In this document: piece after piece, positions 43,315 to 51,702 of the stretch
Numbering within the stretch: position 1 is the first letter of the stretch
Layout of the letters: every line of letters starts with the position of its first letter
Origin: a virus
Direction: 5' to 3' (one strand)
DNA: 64,000 nt
Virus record (IMG/VR): IMGVR_UViG_3300037189_012019
Coordinates: 1 to 64,000 of that record
Program-made: the position numbers and the translations under genes
Notes under the pieces: generated by a model
Database searches by the model: none
What the model was told of the DNA's origin: nothing
Seen by the model: the letters and a program-made list of their open reading frames with translations, nothing else

Positions 43315-44097
43315 ATGAAAAACTATTATTTTATGGACTGTGCAGCAAATCGTTGGCTTCGTAAAAAGTTTGGTATTGAAAAACCAACTGCTCTTGAATG
43401 GGGTGGTTGGAAAAAGTGGGATGATGAATTGAAAAAATCAAAACCACTTGGATTCTTTTTAACTGAAACAGTTCCTAATTTTTTAGATGATGTTGTTTAT
43501 AGCATAACTGAAATTTGGAATAAACCAAAACGTTATGTTCGTAATCGTTTTATTGATCGCACACATATCATGCCAACGGATTTAAAACCTGGTCAGTGGT
43601 GGGACAGTGATAGTCGTCTTGTAAGTGGCATGCGTCAACTTATTATTGATCATGTTGAAATTGAACTTGCTTGGAAAAATACTTGGAAAAAGAAATGGAA
43701 GTTTGTTAATGGGCGTTGTCCAGAAGCAGGTTTAGATTATATTGCATGGGAAAAAGGTTTAACTTATGATGAAAGTTGGGGTGTTGATAAAACCGATGAA
43801 AAGCATGGACAACTAACACATCAAGCAATTAGTGCAATAGAAATTGAAGAATTATATAATTGGTGCAAGAATTTCCCTAGCCGTCCAGATGCTATGGATG
43901 TTAGTGGTTGGAGTGAACATTGCGACTTGTTACATGCAAATGGTGATGGATTTTTTTCCAAAGAAAAAACAGATGAAGAACGTGAGCGTGGTAAAATTGC
44001 ACATAAGCGTTTAATAGAAATTGAAAAACAGTATGATGAAGAAGAAACAGAAATGCTGACACGCATTGTTAAACTTCGTAAATCATTATGGACGTAA
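43315..44097 (+). CDS. Hypothetical Trp-rich phage protein
   Basis: 260 residues, rich in Trp/Lys/Asp (KKWDDELKKSKPLGFFL), with a helical C-terminus. No motif recognised. The gene sits between tRNA-Thr and the structured RNA; its 3' end carries a weak CTGACA-N17-TAAATC promoter-like element (44056-44084) that could serve the RNA. Confidence 0.55.
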   Translation: MKNYYFMDCAANRWLRKKFGIEKPTALEWGGWKKWDDELKKSKPLGFFLTETVPNFLDDVVYSITEIWNKPKRYVRNRFIDRTHIMPTDLKPGQWWDSDSRLVSGMRQLIIDHVEIELAWKNTWKKKWKFVNGRCPEAGLDYIAWEKGLTYDESWGVDKTDEKHGQLTHQAISAIEIEELYNWCKNFPSRPDAMDVSGWSEHCDLLHANGDGFFSKEKTDEERERGKIAHKRLIEIEKQYDEEETEMLTRIVKLRKSLWT

Positions 44098-44101
44098 AAG
44101 A

Positions 44102-44297
44102 TTTTAACGGCGGCACGGCTGTGCGTAAAGGTTGGAGCGAGTATAACTAGAATCCATTTGTGCGGGCTGCAGACCTATATCAGTGGGCTGGACAGGTGAG
44201 AGACCTGTGAAGGTAATGGTGATTGCGTCAGGCAATTGAAACCCCAAAATTTGGCCATCCTAAAACCATCGTGGGAGTAGCGTCCCACCCGTTAAAA
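44102..44297 (+). ncRNA. Structured RNA of unknown class (copy A)
   Basis: A 196-nt intergenic RNA with a tRNA-like closing plan: outer stem TTTTAACGG/CCGTTAAAA (44102-44110/44289-44297), two bases, a 4-bp hairpin GCAC/GTGC (44113-44124), a long internal region with ACAGGT/ACCTGT and ATTGC/GCAAT hairpins, and a T-arm-like hairpin GTGGGA/TCCCAC (44271-44288) abutting the outer stem. Copy B at 62869 shares this plan, the CGGCGGC junction, TTGGAG, AACTAGAA and ACCATC, with compensating changes in the stems. No known family is recognised. It may come from the upstream gene's transcript. Confidence 0.65.
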
Positions 44298-44302
44298 ACT
44301 AC

Positions 44303-44331
44303 TTGACAAAATAAAACATATATAGTATATT
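44303..44331 (+). promoter_or_regulatory. Sigma70-type promoter
   Basis: TTGACA (44303-44308), 17-nt spacer, TATATT (44326-44331); leader of about 21 nt with GAGAG before ATG 44359. Confidence 0.8.
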
Positions 44332-44358
44332 GGTAAAATAATATAACAGAGAGAGTAT

Positions 44359-44556
44359 ATGACAATGTTGATCATGGGTTATCGTGGAACTGTAGAGTGG
44401 GGTAAGGTTCGTGCAGCTATCAAGCGTTGCACAGAAATGACTGCAACCGATATTGAGAAGATTGTCAAGAATGTCAAGGATGGTAAAACCGAAACCATTC
44501 CTAACGATCATATCCTTTATGAAGACTTAAAGGAACTTGGTTTGCTTATCAAGTAA
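44359..44556 (+). CDS. Small hypothetical protein
   Basis: 65 residues with its own strong early-type promoter. It is charged and helical (RAAIKRCTEMTATDIEKIV), of unknown function; small early proteins of this kind often target host factors. It is followed by a hairpin carrying a late promoter. Confidence 0.6.
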   Translation: MTMLIMGYRGTVEWGKVRAAIKRCTEMTATDIEKIVKNVKDGKTETIPNDHILYEDLKELGLLIK

Positions 44557-44561
44557 GAAAT

Positions 44562-44603
44562 AGCCCACTTTTTCCTAAATATTATGTTAGGTAAAGGTGG
44601 GCT
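44562..44603 (+). repeat. Hairpin with nested late promoter and RBS
   Basis: AGCCCAC (44562-44568)/GTGGGCT (44597-44603) with an inner CCTAA/TTAGG. The loop holds the late box CTAAATATT; the 3' arm contains the AGGTGGG ribosome-binding region of the gene at 44607. Confidence 0.75.
44575..44581 (+). promoter_or_regulatory. T4-type late promoter in hairpin loop
   Basis: CTAAATA; predicted +1 at 44587 is the first base of the inner 3' arm TTAGG. Confidence 0.6.
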
Positions 44604-44606
44604 TTA

Positions 44607-45305
44607 ATGATTTTAGGTGATTATTGGTTAAAATTGCAACCAGTAGCAGATCCAACCCGTTGGTTAGAACAAGCACAAGCAAAAGTTGAAATATTACAAA
44701 AACTATTTGGTGGATTACAAATTCAACCAAAAACCCTACTCTTTACCCATTTTAATCCTATTGTATTGCTTTTAGAACAACACTATAATTGCATTGTTGT
44801 TGGTGACCAAAGTGTAAAATATGCTTATCAAAGCAGTAGCACATTTATTGATAACATTACACAAGTTAAAAATATAGTAGATGTTACTATCGCACTTGAT
44901 GAATATTTTACATTTGCTACAAGTGAAAATGACCAGCGACAATTATTAAGTGAAATTAAAAGTGTAACTCGTGGTTATCTTGTTACAAGCCTACAAGATT
45001 ACAAAAATAGTGCACCACATAAACGCAACCATGTTGAAAGTGGTGTTTATGGTGATACAATCATACTTGAACAAAGTCAAGTAGATAAAAATAATAAACA
45101 GAATTGGCAAAATCATATATACTTTATAGAAAATAACCGTGATTTAACAGTTATCGGTCCAGTAGAACGCCGCACAATGTATTTCAAGCAACTTGCAAAA
45201 TACAGCAGCGACCTTGGTGGAAGCGATTATGTTATACAAAAGAACATGTTATATCGTGGGTTTTTTAAAAGAAATTATGAACATATTATAACCGTGCAAT
45301 TTTGA
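44607..45305 (+). CDS. Hypothetical late protein
   Basis: 232 residues, mixed alpha/beta, with LLFTHFNPIVLLLEQHYNC and a helical ending. No enzyme motif is evident. Late expression and adjacency to the tail-fibre gene suggest a fibre-assembly role, without direct evidence. Confidence 0.5.
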   Translation: MILGDYWLKLQPVADPTRWLEQAQAKVEILQKLFGGLQIQPKTLLFTHFNPIVLLLEQHYNCIVVGDQSVKYAYQSSSTFIDNITQVKNIVDVTIALDEYFTFATSENDQRQLLSEIKSVTRGYLVTSLQDYKNSAPHKRNHVESGVYGDTIILEQSQVDKNNKQNWQNHIYFIENNRDLTVIGPVERRTMYFKQLAKYSSDLGGSDYVIQKNMLYRGFFKRNYEHIITVQF

Positions 45306-45314
45306 GGACGCCAA

Positions 45315-46502
45315 TTGGTTGATATTAATATTCAAGAAGCAATCGCACAGAGTGTGCGTAATAACGTAGAAACATATCTACAAAACACTGATTTGTCAGC
45401 AGTAATTGCTGATACGCTGCAAAAACAGATTAACAATGTTGTTATTAATCTTACTGGTAGAGTTTATAATGAAATCACGACTAAACGTGATTTTGCAGAT
45501 GAAGTCACACAACTTGTAAAAGGTATTGTCCTTGAACAACTTATAGAAATTGGTAGTAAACAAATTAATGAATATATTCAAGGCAGTGATTTAAATCGTG
45601 TCATTGTAAGCAGTGTTCAAAATGAAGTTAATCGTGCCGCAAGCAATTACAATTTTCCGCCACAAAGTATTTCATTTGAAAGTATTCGTATGGATGGCAA
45701 TGAATTTAATGCTGGTTGGATTAATAATGGTATCTATAGAAACTTTACAAGCAGCGGTATCAAAGATAGCGCAAGCAAGTTACAATTAGAAATTACTGAT
45801 GATGGTATTATTACTACAAATAGTATCACTGCTGAAAACTTGTTAATTGAAGATAATACATTTTTAAAAAATGTAACAATAGATGGTGATATAACTGTTA
45901 ATGGTAATATTTTAGAAAGTCCAGGTTTACAACGTTATATCCAACAAGTAAGTCATACTACGAGTACACAGAATATAGAAAACGTTAATAGTCAAGATAT
46001 CAATATTGCTAACCGTAATATTGTTGATGGCGACAAGCACGTATTAGGTAACAATTCACTTGGTCCACATATTATTAACAGTAACTTACGTAAGGTAGGA
46101 AATCTACAAGAATTAGTTGTAAGTGGTCAAGCACTTATAGGTGAGACTCTTACAGTTAACATGGGTAGAGTTGGAATTAATACAGAAGAAACTGCTGGTG
46201 TTTTAAGTATTTGGGATCAAGACAGTGAATTAAGCATAGTAAAATATGCACAAAAAAATATGTTTGTTGGTAGCACTCGTAGTAATGATATTACGTTAGG
46301 CAGTAACAATCAAAATCAAATTGTACTTAAAACTGATAATATTATAGAATTAAATGGAAAAATACGTTGGAATGGTTTATTGTTAGACATAGTAGATCGT
46401 ATACCAGAACGCATCGGTGAGCCAAATGAAATCGCCATATTGCGTGATGGTAGTGCTATATACAGTTGCCGTGGTCAAAATATTTGGGGGAAGATTCTAT
46501 AA
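45315..46502 (+). CDS. Tail fibre protein
   Basis: 395 residues from TTG 45315 (GAGG 8 nt upstream). The N-terminal third is coiled-coil-like; the middle has strand-turn repeats such as ITAENLLIEDNTFLKNVTIDG and ITVNGNIL, typical of trimeric fibres; the end contains RVGINTEETAGVLSIW and GKIRWNGLLL. It lacks an obvious chaperone domain. It ends in a TAATG overlap with a tiny gene. Confidence 0.7.
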   Translation: MVDINIQEAIAQSVRNNVETYLQNTDLSAVIADTLQKQINNVVINLTGRVYNEITTKRDFADEVTQLVKGIVLEQLIEIGSKQINEYIQGSDLNRVIVSSVQNEVNRAASNYNFPPQSISFESIRMDGNEFNAGWINNGIYRNFTSSGIKDSASKLQLEITDDGIITTNSITAENLLIEDNTFLKNVTIDGDITVNGNILESPGLQRYIQQVSHTTSTQNIENVNSQDINIANRNIVDGDKHVLGNNSLGPHIINSNLRKVGNLQELVVSGQALIGETLTVNMGRVGINTEETAGVLSIWDQDSELSIVKYAQKNMFVGSTRSNDITLGSNNQNQIVLKTDNIIELNGKIRWNGLLLDIVDRIPERIGEPNEIAILRDGSAIYSCRGQNIWGKIL

Positions 46503-46609
46503 TGCGTATTTTTCGTTGGATTTATAACTTCTTTGATGATTTAGTTTACAAACATAAACGCCGTCAACTATTAAAAGAACTTAAAAAACGTGACCCTTTC
46601 ATTTATTAA
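46502..46609 (+). CDS. Very small basic protein ending RDPFIY
   Basis: 35 residues: an aromatic/hydrophobic start (MRIFRWIYNFFDDLV), a basic KHKRRQLLKELKKR helix and a RDPFIY C-terminus. I recall similar mini-proteins in T4-like cyanophages, supporting that it is real. It starts in TAATG with the tail fibre. Function unknown. Confidence 0.6.
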   Translation: MRIFRWIYNFFDDLVYKHKRRQLLKELKKRDPFIY

Positions 46610-46617
46610 GGGTAAAC

Positions 46618-48081
46618 ATGTTTCTTGGAATCAATGCTAATAATCACGATGCAAGTATCGCTCTTGTTGATGGCTCTAACATTCTGTTTGCTGGTCACGC
46701 TGAACGGTATAGCAGAGTAAAGAATGATCCACATCTAAATGAATCATTGATTGACGATGCGTTACAATATGGTATACCAGATAAAATAGTATGGTATGAA
46801 CAACCATGGAAGCGCACAATACGTAACCTTATAAGTGGTCAGCGTCCACTACACTATAACTTAAAAAAATACTTAAAAAACAATGGGTTAGGCAATATTT
46901 CAGTTGTGACAACGCCACATCATGGTGCACATGCTGCTATGGGTTATTATAGTAGTGGGTTTAGTGATGCAGCAGTTGTGGTTATTGATGCGATTGGTGA
47001 GTTAGAGTGCACTAGTATATGTCGTGGACATGGTGATAAAATTAGCAGAGTTTGGCACAATGTTTATCCGCAAAGTATCGGACTTTTTTATAGTGCGGTA
47101 ACAGATTATCTTGGGTTTAAACCTAATGAAGAAGAATATATTGTCATGGGTATGGCAGCATGTGGTGAACCAAGACATCTTAAAGAAATGCTTAACGAGT
47201 TTTTTGGGCAGTGGTCACCACCTGATATAGAGTTTAAGCATAACCTACATCGTGGTATGCGTTGGTGGACTAAACCTAAAGATGAAAATTGGAAACCAGA
47301 AGATATTGCCGCTTCTGCACAAGCATTATATGAACAATACCTAATGGCAATTTGTCGTTATACTCGTGAAGTAATTGGCAGTGATAATCTTGTATTGGTT
47401 GGTGGTTGCGCTCTCAACTGTGTAGCAAATAGCCGATTAAAAACATTTACTGGATTTAGTAAAATATGGGTGCCACCAAATCCTGGTGATGCTGGTTTAA
47501 GTTTAGGCGCAGTTACCTATCATACTAAAAAACATGTGCATTTAGAACATGCGTTTCTTGGTCACGATATTAATCGCACAATAAATGTGCGTGATGTAGT
47601 TGATGCATTAGAAGCAGGTCAAGTTGTTGGTATCGCCAATGGTCGTGCAGAGTTTGGACCACGTGCGCTAGGCAATCGTTCGCTGATTGCTGATCCTCGT
47701 GGACCAGATGTAAAAGACCGTGTAAACCAAATTAAGAAACGTGAGCCATTTCGTCCATTCGCTCCAATCATATTGAAATCTTGGTTTAGTGAATACTTTT
47801 ATAGTAAGATGCAAGTTAATCACGATTATATGCAATGGGCAGATGCGTGTATAGACCCACAATCTTTTCCAGCAATCTGTCATGTTGATGGCACTTCACG
47901 TGTTCAAACTATTGACCAACCTACTCCAAGTATTATGTATAAAATATTGGAAGCATGGTATAGTAGAACTCGTTGTCCAATGTTGCTAAACACTAGCTTG
48001 AATATCAAGGGTGAACCATTGGTGAATACATGGGAAGATGCCCAAAGATTTAGTCAGTTGAATAATGTGCGGATATTTTGA
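46618..48081 (+). CDS. Carbamoyltransferase (NodU/CmcH family)
   Basis: 487 residues. LGINANNHDASIAL is the N-terminal Kae1-like ATP-binding motif; THHGAH-type TPHHGAHAAMGYY provides metal histidines; the distal GRAEFGPRALGNRSLIADPR and NTSLNIKGEPLV blocks define the NodU/CmcH family. It transfers a carbamoyl group from carbamoyl phosphate to a sugar or other acceptor. Common in marine T4-like phages, perhaps for glycan or cell-surface modification. The next SGNH gene overlaps its stop. Confidence 0.85.
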   Translation: MFLGINANNHDASIALVDGSNILFAGHAERYSRVKNDPHLNESLIDDALQYGIPDKIVWYEQPWKRTIRNLISGQRPLHYNLKKYLKNNGLGNISVVTTPHHGAHAAMGYYSSGFSDAAVVVIDAIGELECTSICRGHGDKISRVWHNVYPQSIGLFYSAVTDYLGFKPNEEEYIVMGMAACGEPRHLKEMLNEFFGQWSPPDIEFKHNLHRGMRWWTKPKDENWKPEDIAASAQALYEQYLMAICRYTREVIGSDNLVLVGGCALNCVANSRLKTFTGFSKIWVPPNPGDAGLSLGAVTYHTKKHVHLEHAFLGHDINRTINVRDVVDALEAGQVVGIANGRAEFGPRALGNRSLIADPRGPDVKDRVNQIKKREPFRPFAPIILKSWFSEYFYSKMQVNHDYMQWADACIDPQSFPAICHVDGTSRVQTIDQPTPSIMYKILEAWYSRTRCPMLLNTSLNIKGEPLVNTWEDAQRFSQLNNVRIF

Positions 48082-48644
48082 TGCGTATATTAATTACAGG
48101 TGATAGTTTTACATACAGTTACAAAAACACTTGGATAGAACGAGTATGTAATGAACTTAATCTTGAAATGATAAGTTGTTATGGATTTAGAGGACAAAGT
48201 CAGTATAAAATTTATGATAATTTTATTAAAACTTTAGTCCCACAACCAGATGTTATAATAGTATGCCATACTGAATTTACAAGATTGTATAATGAAGGAT
48301 TGGCTGATATTGAATTTGCTAAAACTATTCAACGATTACTAATCAAAGATATGCAAGAACAATGTAAAATAAGAAATATTAAAATGATTAATATTCCTTG
48401 TTTTGAACATGGTTTTTTAGATAAAGATTATGGTCTGTGGTTTCTTGCACCTGGTGGATTAATGATTTGCAGTAAAGCTGATGATCCTACATGGGATTAC
48501 AAAAACAATGATAAAAGACTAAATCACTTTAGTCCTCGTGGGCACGAAATAATGGCAAACAATATAATTCCTCATATAAGAAATTATATTAATTCTGACC
48601 AACAATTCCATATTGCTAGTTTATACCCTGAAATTTTCTCTTGA
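48081..48644 (+). CDS. SGNH hydrolase-like protein
   Basis: 187 residues from ATG 48081 (TGATG overlap). ILITGDSFTYS is SGNH block I with the nucleophile Ser; CYGFRGQSQYK resembles block II; the end has LNHFSPRGHEIMA, with His in the DxxH-type position though the Asp is replaced by Asn or Leu region. May de-esterify a carbamoylated or acetylated sugar made by its neighbours. Confidence 0.65.
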   Translation: MRILITGDSFTYSYKNTWIERVCNELNLEMISCYGFRGQSQYKIYDNFIKTLVPQPDVIIVCHTEFTRLYNEGLADIEFAKTIQRLLIKDMQEQCKIRNIKMINIPCFEHGFLDKDYGLWFLAPGGLMICSKADDPTWDYKNNDKRLNHFSPRGHEIMANNIIPHIRNYINSDQQFHIASLYPEIFS

Positions 48645-48668
48645 CACTGTAAAAAACTATGTTATAGT
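48641..48668 (+). promoter_or_regulatory. Sigma70-type promoter, predicted leaderless (UV endonuclease)
   Basis: TTGACA (48641-48646), 16-nt spacer, TATAGT (48663-48668); ATG 48675 is 7 nt after the -10 box. Confidence 0.75.
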
Positions 48669-48674
48669 GGTAAT

Positions 48675-49703
48675 ATGACACACAAACGTATCGGTTTTTG
48701 CTGCAAATGGCTTGATCTTCCACGCCAAGTGGATGGGTTTAAACCCAAGGATGAAGCACTGAAACTTAACAATAAAACAACCACAGTAGCTTGGCTTAAC
48801 CGCCAAGAACGTGCCGTTGCCGAACAACGGTTGTGGGATATTATGGAGCACAATACAAATGCTACACTTGAATTGGTCAAACGTGTTGGAACTTTGGAAC
48901 CACGACAACGCATGGTTAGGCTATCTAGCGATATGTTTCCAGTTTATACTGAGTCAACTTACTCTTATTTTTATCAGTTACCAGATGTTAAAGAAGCCAT
49001 TGCCAAAAAATGCGCTATTATTGGCGAGACCGCTCGTATGCTTGATGTACGGGTTAGTTTTCATCCTGGTCAGTTTTGCGTTTTGGCTAGTGATAACGAA
49101 ACTATTGTTACCAACTCAATCCGTGAATTTGAGTATCACACTGATTTGGCTAGATGGATGGGTTATGGGAATAGCTTTCACGACCATGGTTTTAAAATTA
49201 ATGTCCATATATCGGGTCGTAAAGGTCCAGACGGTATTAGAGCCATTTGGAACCAACTTTCAACAGAAGCCAGAAACCTCGTCACAATAGAAAACGAGGA
49301 GAATAGTTATGGTTTGGATGACACTTTATCTCTTGCAGATATCATTCCTACTGTTTTTGATTGTCACCATCATTGGGTTAAAACGGGAGAGTATATTGAA
49401 CCTACTGATGACAAAATCAAGCGTGTTATTGACAGTTGGCGTGGTGTGCGCCCAACTATGCATTATAGCGTCAGCAGTGAGTCTATTCTTATTAATCATG
49501 ACAATAGCGTTCGTCCTACCATGACAACACTACTTGAAAGTGGACATAAAAAACAAAAACTTCGTGCTCACAGTGATTTCATGTGGAATACTGCTGTCAA
49601 CCAATATGTTGCAGAGTTTTGGGAAAACTTTGATATTCAAGTAGAAAGTAAAGCCAAGAACCTTGCAAGCACTGAATTATACAAATATCTGACAAATGCA
49701 TAA
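48675..49703 (+). CDS. uvsE: UV damage endonuclease (UvdE/UvsE family)
   Basis: 342 residues: RIGFCCKWLDLP at the start, then VRLSSDMFPVYT, RVSFHPGQFCVL (metal His), LVTIENEE, VFDCHHHWV and LRAHSDFMWN, all blocks of the UVDE TIM barrel with metal-binding His/Glu. It nicks DNA 5' to cyclobutane dimers and (6-4) photoproducts, giving an alternative to T4 DenV. Leaderless-type promoter suggests early use, sensible for a sun-exposed phage. A GIY-YIG gene overlaps its end. Confidence 0.9.
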   Translation: MTHKRIGFCCKWLDLPRQVDGFKPKDEALKLNNKTTTVAWLNRQERAVAEQRLWDIMEHNTNATLELVKRVGTLEPRQRMVRLSSDMFPVYTESTYSYFYQLPDVKEAIAKKCAIIGETARMLDVRVSFHPGQFCVLASDNETIVTNSIREFEYHTDLARWMGYGNSFHDHGFKINVHISGRKGPDGIRAIWNQLSTEARNLVTIENEENSYGLDDTLSLADIIPTVFDCHHHWVKTGEYIEPTDDKIKRVIDSWRGVRPTMHYSVSSESILINHDNSVRPTMTTLLESGHKKQKLRAHSDFMWNTAVNQYVAEFWENFDIQVESKAKNLASTELYKYLTNA

Positions 49704-50085
49704 ATCTTTTAGAACACACACAGCAACAGGAAATGTATATAGGAGATATTATGTTTACGAATATCTTCGTGAAGATGGAACTCCTTATTACATTGGGAAA
49801 GGAAAAGGAAGTCGTGCTTTTCGTAAGCATGATGACATTTTAGTTCCTCGCTATAACGATAGAATTAATATTATCATTGATGATTTATCAGAAGATGAAG
49901 CATATGAAATTGAAAAAGGTTTGATAAAACATTATGGTAGATTAGACAACAATACAGGAATATTAGAAAATTACACAGATGGTGGAAAAGGTTCTGCTAA
50001 TAAAAGAAATATAAAAGAACCAGAACCTATCGTTAGATTACGAAAAAGTTTTTATAAAAAATTAGACTACAAATACGGAAAATAG
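49696..50085 (+). CDS. GIY-YIG endonuclease (Seg-like)
   Basis: 129 residues with YYVYEYLREDGTPYYIGKGKGSRAFRKH, the GIY-YIG catalytic module, and a Glu-containing helix (EAYEIEKGLIKHYG). It is a free-standing small nuclease without the NUMOD tail of the one at 24506. Inserted between uvsE and metK, overlapping the uvsE stop by 8 nt; it may target an adjacent sequence in related phages. Confidence 0.85.
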   Translation: MHKSFRTHTATGNVYRRYYVYEYLREDGTPYYIGKGKGSRAFRKHDDILVPRYNDRINIIIDDLSEDEAYEIEKGLIKHYGRLDNNTGILENYTDGGKGSANKRNIKEPEPIVRLRKSFYKKLDYKYGK

Positions 50086-50107
50086 TATTAAAAAGGAAAA
50101 ATACATA

Positions 50108-51199
50108 ATGAGTTATCTGTTTACTAGTGAAAGCGTAAGTGAAGGACATCCAGATAAGGTCGCTGATGCAATCAGTGATGCGATTCTGGATTTGATGATG
50201 GCACCACAGGATAAATCTTATCGGTGTGCGTGTGAAACACTTGTTACTACTAATCAAGTGGTAATCGCAGGTGAATATAAAGGCGAACTTGATCCACAAT
50301 TAGTTGATGCCGCTGTTATCAATACTATTAAAGATATTGGTTACGAGCAAAATGGATTTAATTGGCGCACGGTCAATATTCTTAATCTAATGCATGGACA
50401 AAGTGCTGATATTGCACTTGGCACTGATACATTTGGTGCTGGTGACCAAGGCTTAATGTTTGGTTATGCTTCTAATGAAACACCAAACTTCATGCCAAGT
50501 GCTATTCATTACAGCCATGAAGTTGTAAAGGCACTTGCTGAACATCGTAAAAGCGGTCGTGATTGGCTTGGTCCAGATGCCAAAAGCCAAATTACTGTTG
50601 AATACAATGATGATAATCTTCCTTATCGTATTGACAAGGTAGTTTGTTCCACGCAACACAGTGAAGATACTGATATGTATGCGGTTCGCACACGAGTAGA
50701 ACAACTTATTCGTAGTGTTCTTCCTGACCGCTTAGTTGATACTCGCACAGAGTTTCATATCAATCCTACTGGACGCTTTGTTATTGGTGGTCCAGATGGT
50801 GATACTGGTCTAACTGGTCGTAAGATTATTGTTGATACTTATGGTGGTTATGCTCCACATGGTGGTGGTGCATTTAGTGGTAAAGACCCTACAAAGGTTG
50901 ACCGTTCTGCAGCTTATATGATGCGTTATCTTGCCAAGAATATTGTAGCAAGTGGTCGTGCAGATTGGGCAACAGTTCAGGTATCTTATGCTATTGGTCT
51001 TGAACAACCAATGAGTTTCTATGTTGAAAGCAATGGCGATAGTCGTGGTTTGACAAAATGGATACGTGATAATGTTGATCTAACACCACTTGGTATTATC
51101 AATAAGTTTGACCTGTTCCGTCCTATCTATAGTTCTACTACAAACTATGGTCACTTTGGTAAGGATGGATTGCCATGGGAAACTGTTGATCTTTTCTAA
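50108..51199 (+). CDS. metK: S-adenosylmethionine synthetase
   Basis: 363 residues with FTSESVSEGHPDK (ATP/Met site), GAGDQGLMFGYA, GGPDGDTGLTGRKI, and GGGAFSGKDPTKVDRSAAY, all canonical MetK blocks. It makes SAM from methionine and ATP. A phage copy would feed its two radical SAM enzymes (4862, 10086) or DNA methylation. AAAAAGGAAAAAT precedes the ATG. Confidence 0.95.
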   Translation: MSYLFTSESVSEGHPDKVADAISDAILDLMMAPQDKSYRCACETLVTTNQVVIAGEYKGELDPQLVDAAVINTIKDIGYEQNGFNWRTVNILNLMHGQSADIALGTDTFGAGDQGLMFGYASNETPNFMPSAIHYSHEVVKALAEHRKSGRDWLGPDAKSQITVEYNDDNLPYRIDKVVCSTQHSEDTDMYAVRTRVEQLIRSVLPDRLVDTRTEFHINPTGRFVIGGPDGDTGLTGRKIIVDTYGGYAPHGGGAFSGKDPTKVDRSAAYMMRYLAKNIVASGRADWATVQVSYAIGLEQPMSFYVESNGDSRGLTKWIRDNVDLTPLGIINKFDLFRPIYSSTTNYGHFGKDGLPWETVDLF

Positions 51200-51208
51200 A
51201 ATAATATA

Positions 51209-51237
51209 TTGACATAATTGTTGCACTGCGGTATAAA
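51209..51237 (+). promoter_or_regulatory. Sigma70 promoter overlapping late promoter
   Basis: TTGACA (51209-51214), 17-nt spacer, TATAAA (51232-51237), which is also part of the late box at 51232-51239. Confidence 0.75.
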
Positions 51238-51251
51238 TATATGCAGTGCAA
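51221..51251 (+). repeat. Inverted repeat around late promoter
   Basis: TTGCACTGC (51221-51229) and GCAGTGCAA (51243-51251) perfectly flank TATAAATA; the AAGGAAG ribosome-binding site starts at 51253. TTGCACTGC also occurs at 13130. Confidence 0.75.
51232..51239 (+). promoter_or_regulatory. T4 late promoter, exact consensus
   Basis: TATAAATA; predicted +1 near 51245, inside the 3' arm of the inverted repeat. Confidence 0.75.
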
Positions 51252-51264
51252 TAAGGAAGTAAAA

Positions 51265-51636
51265 ATGTGGCCTTACACAAACGAAGAAGCGGATACGCTT
51301 TACAACATAGAAAAGGATAAAGAAATGTTTAACAATGCGGATGAATTTATTGATACAGTACAAAAAGCAAAGAAAGATTGGGTAAAGATGTTTGTTTATA
51401 GTGATAATGTTTCAAAGACTATGAATGAATTTATTGATGCTCAAACAACTTATACAAAAGAAGCAGTAAAGGCAACATCAGCCGCAGCTGGTACAATTGC
51501 AAGCGAAATCCAAAAGACTGCTGATCAGATTTACAGTGGCAAGCATTTCAAGAAGATGCAAGAACAGGTTAGTAATGACCTTTACAGCACTTTCTGGAAA
51601 GAAGCATTTAAATATTATACTCCAAGCTACAAATAA
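51265..51636 (+). CDS. Phasin-like helical protein
   Basis: About 123 residues from ATG 51265 (MWPY), after AAGGAAG. NEFIDAQTTYTKEAVKATSAAAGTIASEIQK has the amphipathic helical, Ala/Thr-rich pattern of phasin-type granule proteins. No charged catalytic motif. An alternative is a generic helical virion protein. The dual promoter suggests expression through infection. The function in a phage is unclear. Confidence 0.4.
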   Translation: MWPYTNEEADTLYNIEKDKEMFNNADEFIDTVQKAKKDWVKMFVYSDNVSKTMNEFIDAQTTYTKEAVKATSAAAGTIASEIQKTADQIYSGKHFKKMQEQVSNDLYSTFWKEAFKYYTPSYK

Positions 51637-51639
51637 TAC

Positions 51640-51670
51640 TTGACAAGTATTTTGTTTTATGGCATACTAT
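51640..51670 (+). promoter_or_regulatory. Sigma70-like promoter
   Basis: TTGACA (51640-51645) and CATACT/TACTAT (51663-51670) with 17 or 19 nt spacing; AAGGAG precedes ATG 51703. Confidence 0.6.
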
Positions 51671-51702
51671 AGAACGTAAATAGTAATACCAAGGAGATAT
51701 CA

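Noticed and set aside
44102-44297. Group I intron, RNase P RNA or hammerhead ribozyme in copy A
   Set aside because: None of their conserved core sequences is present, and no flanking gene is interrupted.
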